A DNA stretch of 6,350 nucleotides, taken from assembly GCA_031254175.1 (NCBI GenBank), contig JAIRUY010000211.1, positions 1 through 6,350 of the forward strand. Direction: 5' to 3'. The notes beneath the pieces were generated by a model. That model saw only the letters and a list, made by a program, of their open reading frames with translations, was not told the origin of the DNA and did no database searches. Numbering within the stretch: the stretch's first letter is position 1; every line of letters begins with the position of its first letter. The position numbers and the translations under genes are program-made. Shown here in pieces: positions 5,605-6,350 of this stretch. Source of the stretch: Treponema sp. (GTDB lineage: Bacteria; Spirochaetota; Spirochaetia; Treponematales; Breznakiellaceae).

Positions 5605-6350
5605 CTTAAGCTGGCCTGTATCCTTGATTGTAAATCAGTGAGCCTTGTAACATTGCGATAACTTTGATTCTGCAGAAGCCTGTCCACAATTGAAAGGGCT
5701 ATCAGATGATTTCCTGCCTGAAATTCCCTCATTGCTCTTTGATATTGCTCTTCATCTTGACTGCTAAGTACAGTAACAGTGCCTTGACCCATTCTGATAA
5801 GCAGACGATCTTTTACACGCACTGCTTCGACATTATTGGGGTCTAACCTGATTGCTTCGTCCAGCCATGTCAGAGCGACTTCAAATTGTGTTGTAGTATT
5901 GTTATCCAAAACACGGCTGGCTGAAGTAACCAACTCTCTTGCGCGCGCTATATCTGCCGGATTAGGATCCGGACGGCGCAGCCCCATATCAATTTCCGCC
6001 TGACGAATAATGCCTGCTATTCCCGGATAATTAGGATTGATTGCCGCAAGGGATTGAAGTTCGCCAAACGCCTCCCAGGAACCTTGTCTTGCTCCGGCAC
6101 GGGCTGTGTTAAGGCGCTGCGCGAATGAAGCATTGAATCCCTGAGGATCAAGAAATTGCTCCATTCTTAATTCCAGAAGCCCTGCTTCCTGATTTACCGG
6201 ATATACAAGTTTTACTTCTCTTGTTTTCTCCCGCGCTTCGTTAAATTTCGTAATTCCCAGATTACGCGAGCCCGCATTTATCAATTGTATACCTTCGCCA
6301 TAATTTGTCTGAGCCTGACTCAGAAGCTGGCTCATTACCGGGAAAAGAGG
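5601..6350 (-). CDS. TPR-repeat protein, C-terminal part (5' end beyond the right edge)
   Basis: The frame is open from base 6350 to the TGA at 5603-5601. An ATG at 6335-6333 exists, but the codons before it (Pro-Leu-Phe-Pro-Val) are also open and no ribosome binding site precedes it, so it is probably internal and the gene continues outside the window. Counting from that Met, the visible 244 residues are almost all helical with TPR-like repeats. Near 81-117 the repeat centres on GELQSLAAINPNYPG; near 150-183 it is a textbook TPR (ALTWLDEAIRLDPNNVEAV); near 188-243 a further helical pair contains REFQAGNHLIALSIVDRLL. TPR domains bind proteins rather than catalyse. The stop overlaps the next start by 4 bp, the strongest operon sign here, pointing to a joint function with the sensor-phosphatase. 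Whether it is periplasmic depends on the missing N-terminus. Confidence 0.88.
   Translation of the reverse strand, partial: PLFPVMSQLLSQAQTNYGEGIQLINAGSRNLGITKFNEAREKTREVKLVYPVNQEAGLLELRMEQFLDPQGFNASFAQRLNTARAGARQGSWEAFGELQSLAAINPNYPGIAGIIRQAEIDMGLRRPDPNPADIARARELVTSASRVLDNNTTTQFEVALTWLDEAIRLDPNNVEAVRVKDRLLIRMGQGTVTVLSSQDEEQYQRAMREFQAGNHLIALSIVDRLLQNQSYRNVTRLTDLQSRIQASLR

Noticed and set aside
6333..6335. ATG at 6335 as the real start of the TPR gene
   Set aside because: No ribosome binding site precedes it and the frame continues open to the window edge, so the gene is treated as partial.

Overview
All genes recognised here lie on the minus strand. The window most resembles a host-associated spirochaete, probably Treponema-like. 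The reasons are a very large propeller/HAMP/SpoIIE-type signalling protein, a coupled TPR protein, and an integrase N-terminus of a type I associate with treponemes. This assignment is from memory of protein style, not from a database search. Base composition is moderate and intergenic DNA is AT-rich.

Read in the direction of transcription (right to left), the window opens with the C-terminal 250 codons of a TPR-repeat protein whose 5' end lies beyond base 6350. Its stop codon overlaps, as ATGA, the start of a 1510-residue membrane protein. That protein carries a signal peptide, an Asp-box beta-propeller, two duplicated Ig-like modules and a third TIG-like beta module. These are followed by a transmembrane helix, a short cytoplasmic linker, a second transmembrane helix, a roughly 230-residue extracytoplasmic sensor, a third transmembrane helix, a HAMP domain and a SpoIIE/RsbU-type PP2C serine phosphatase. 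After 78 bp comes a 106-residue all-helical protein of unknown function. The three genes look like one operon: periplasmic binding or scaffolding, a transmembrane sensor-phosphatase, and a small soluble or membrane-peripheral accessory protein. The phosphatase would be expected to dephosphorylate a STAS-domain anti-sigma-factor antagonist, but no STAS or anti-sigma kinase gene is present here.

Downstream are two tRNA genes, tRNA-Lys(UUU) and tRNA-Leu(UAA). Each has its own sigma70-like promoter with a 17-bp spacer, and neither encodes the 3' CCA. The tRNA-Lys gene has a G-G mismatch in the T stem.

The left 380 bp looks like the edge of an integrated mobile element. The first 80 codons of a tyrosine-recombinase integrase run off the left end. 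Between it and the 3' end of tRNA-Leu lie a pair of 11-bp direct repeats and a perfect 14-bp inverted repeat. The simplest reading is integration at the 3' end of tRNA-Leu, with most of the element lying to the left of this window. The most unusual item is the two-sensor, propeller-fused phosphatase with its enlarged, His/Cys-containing insertion in the catalytic domain.
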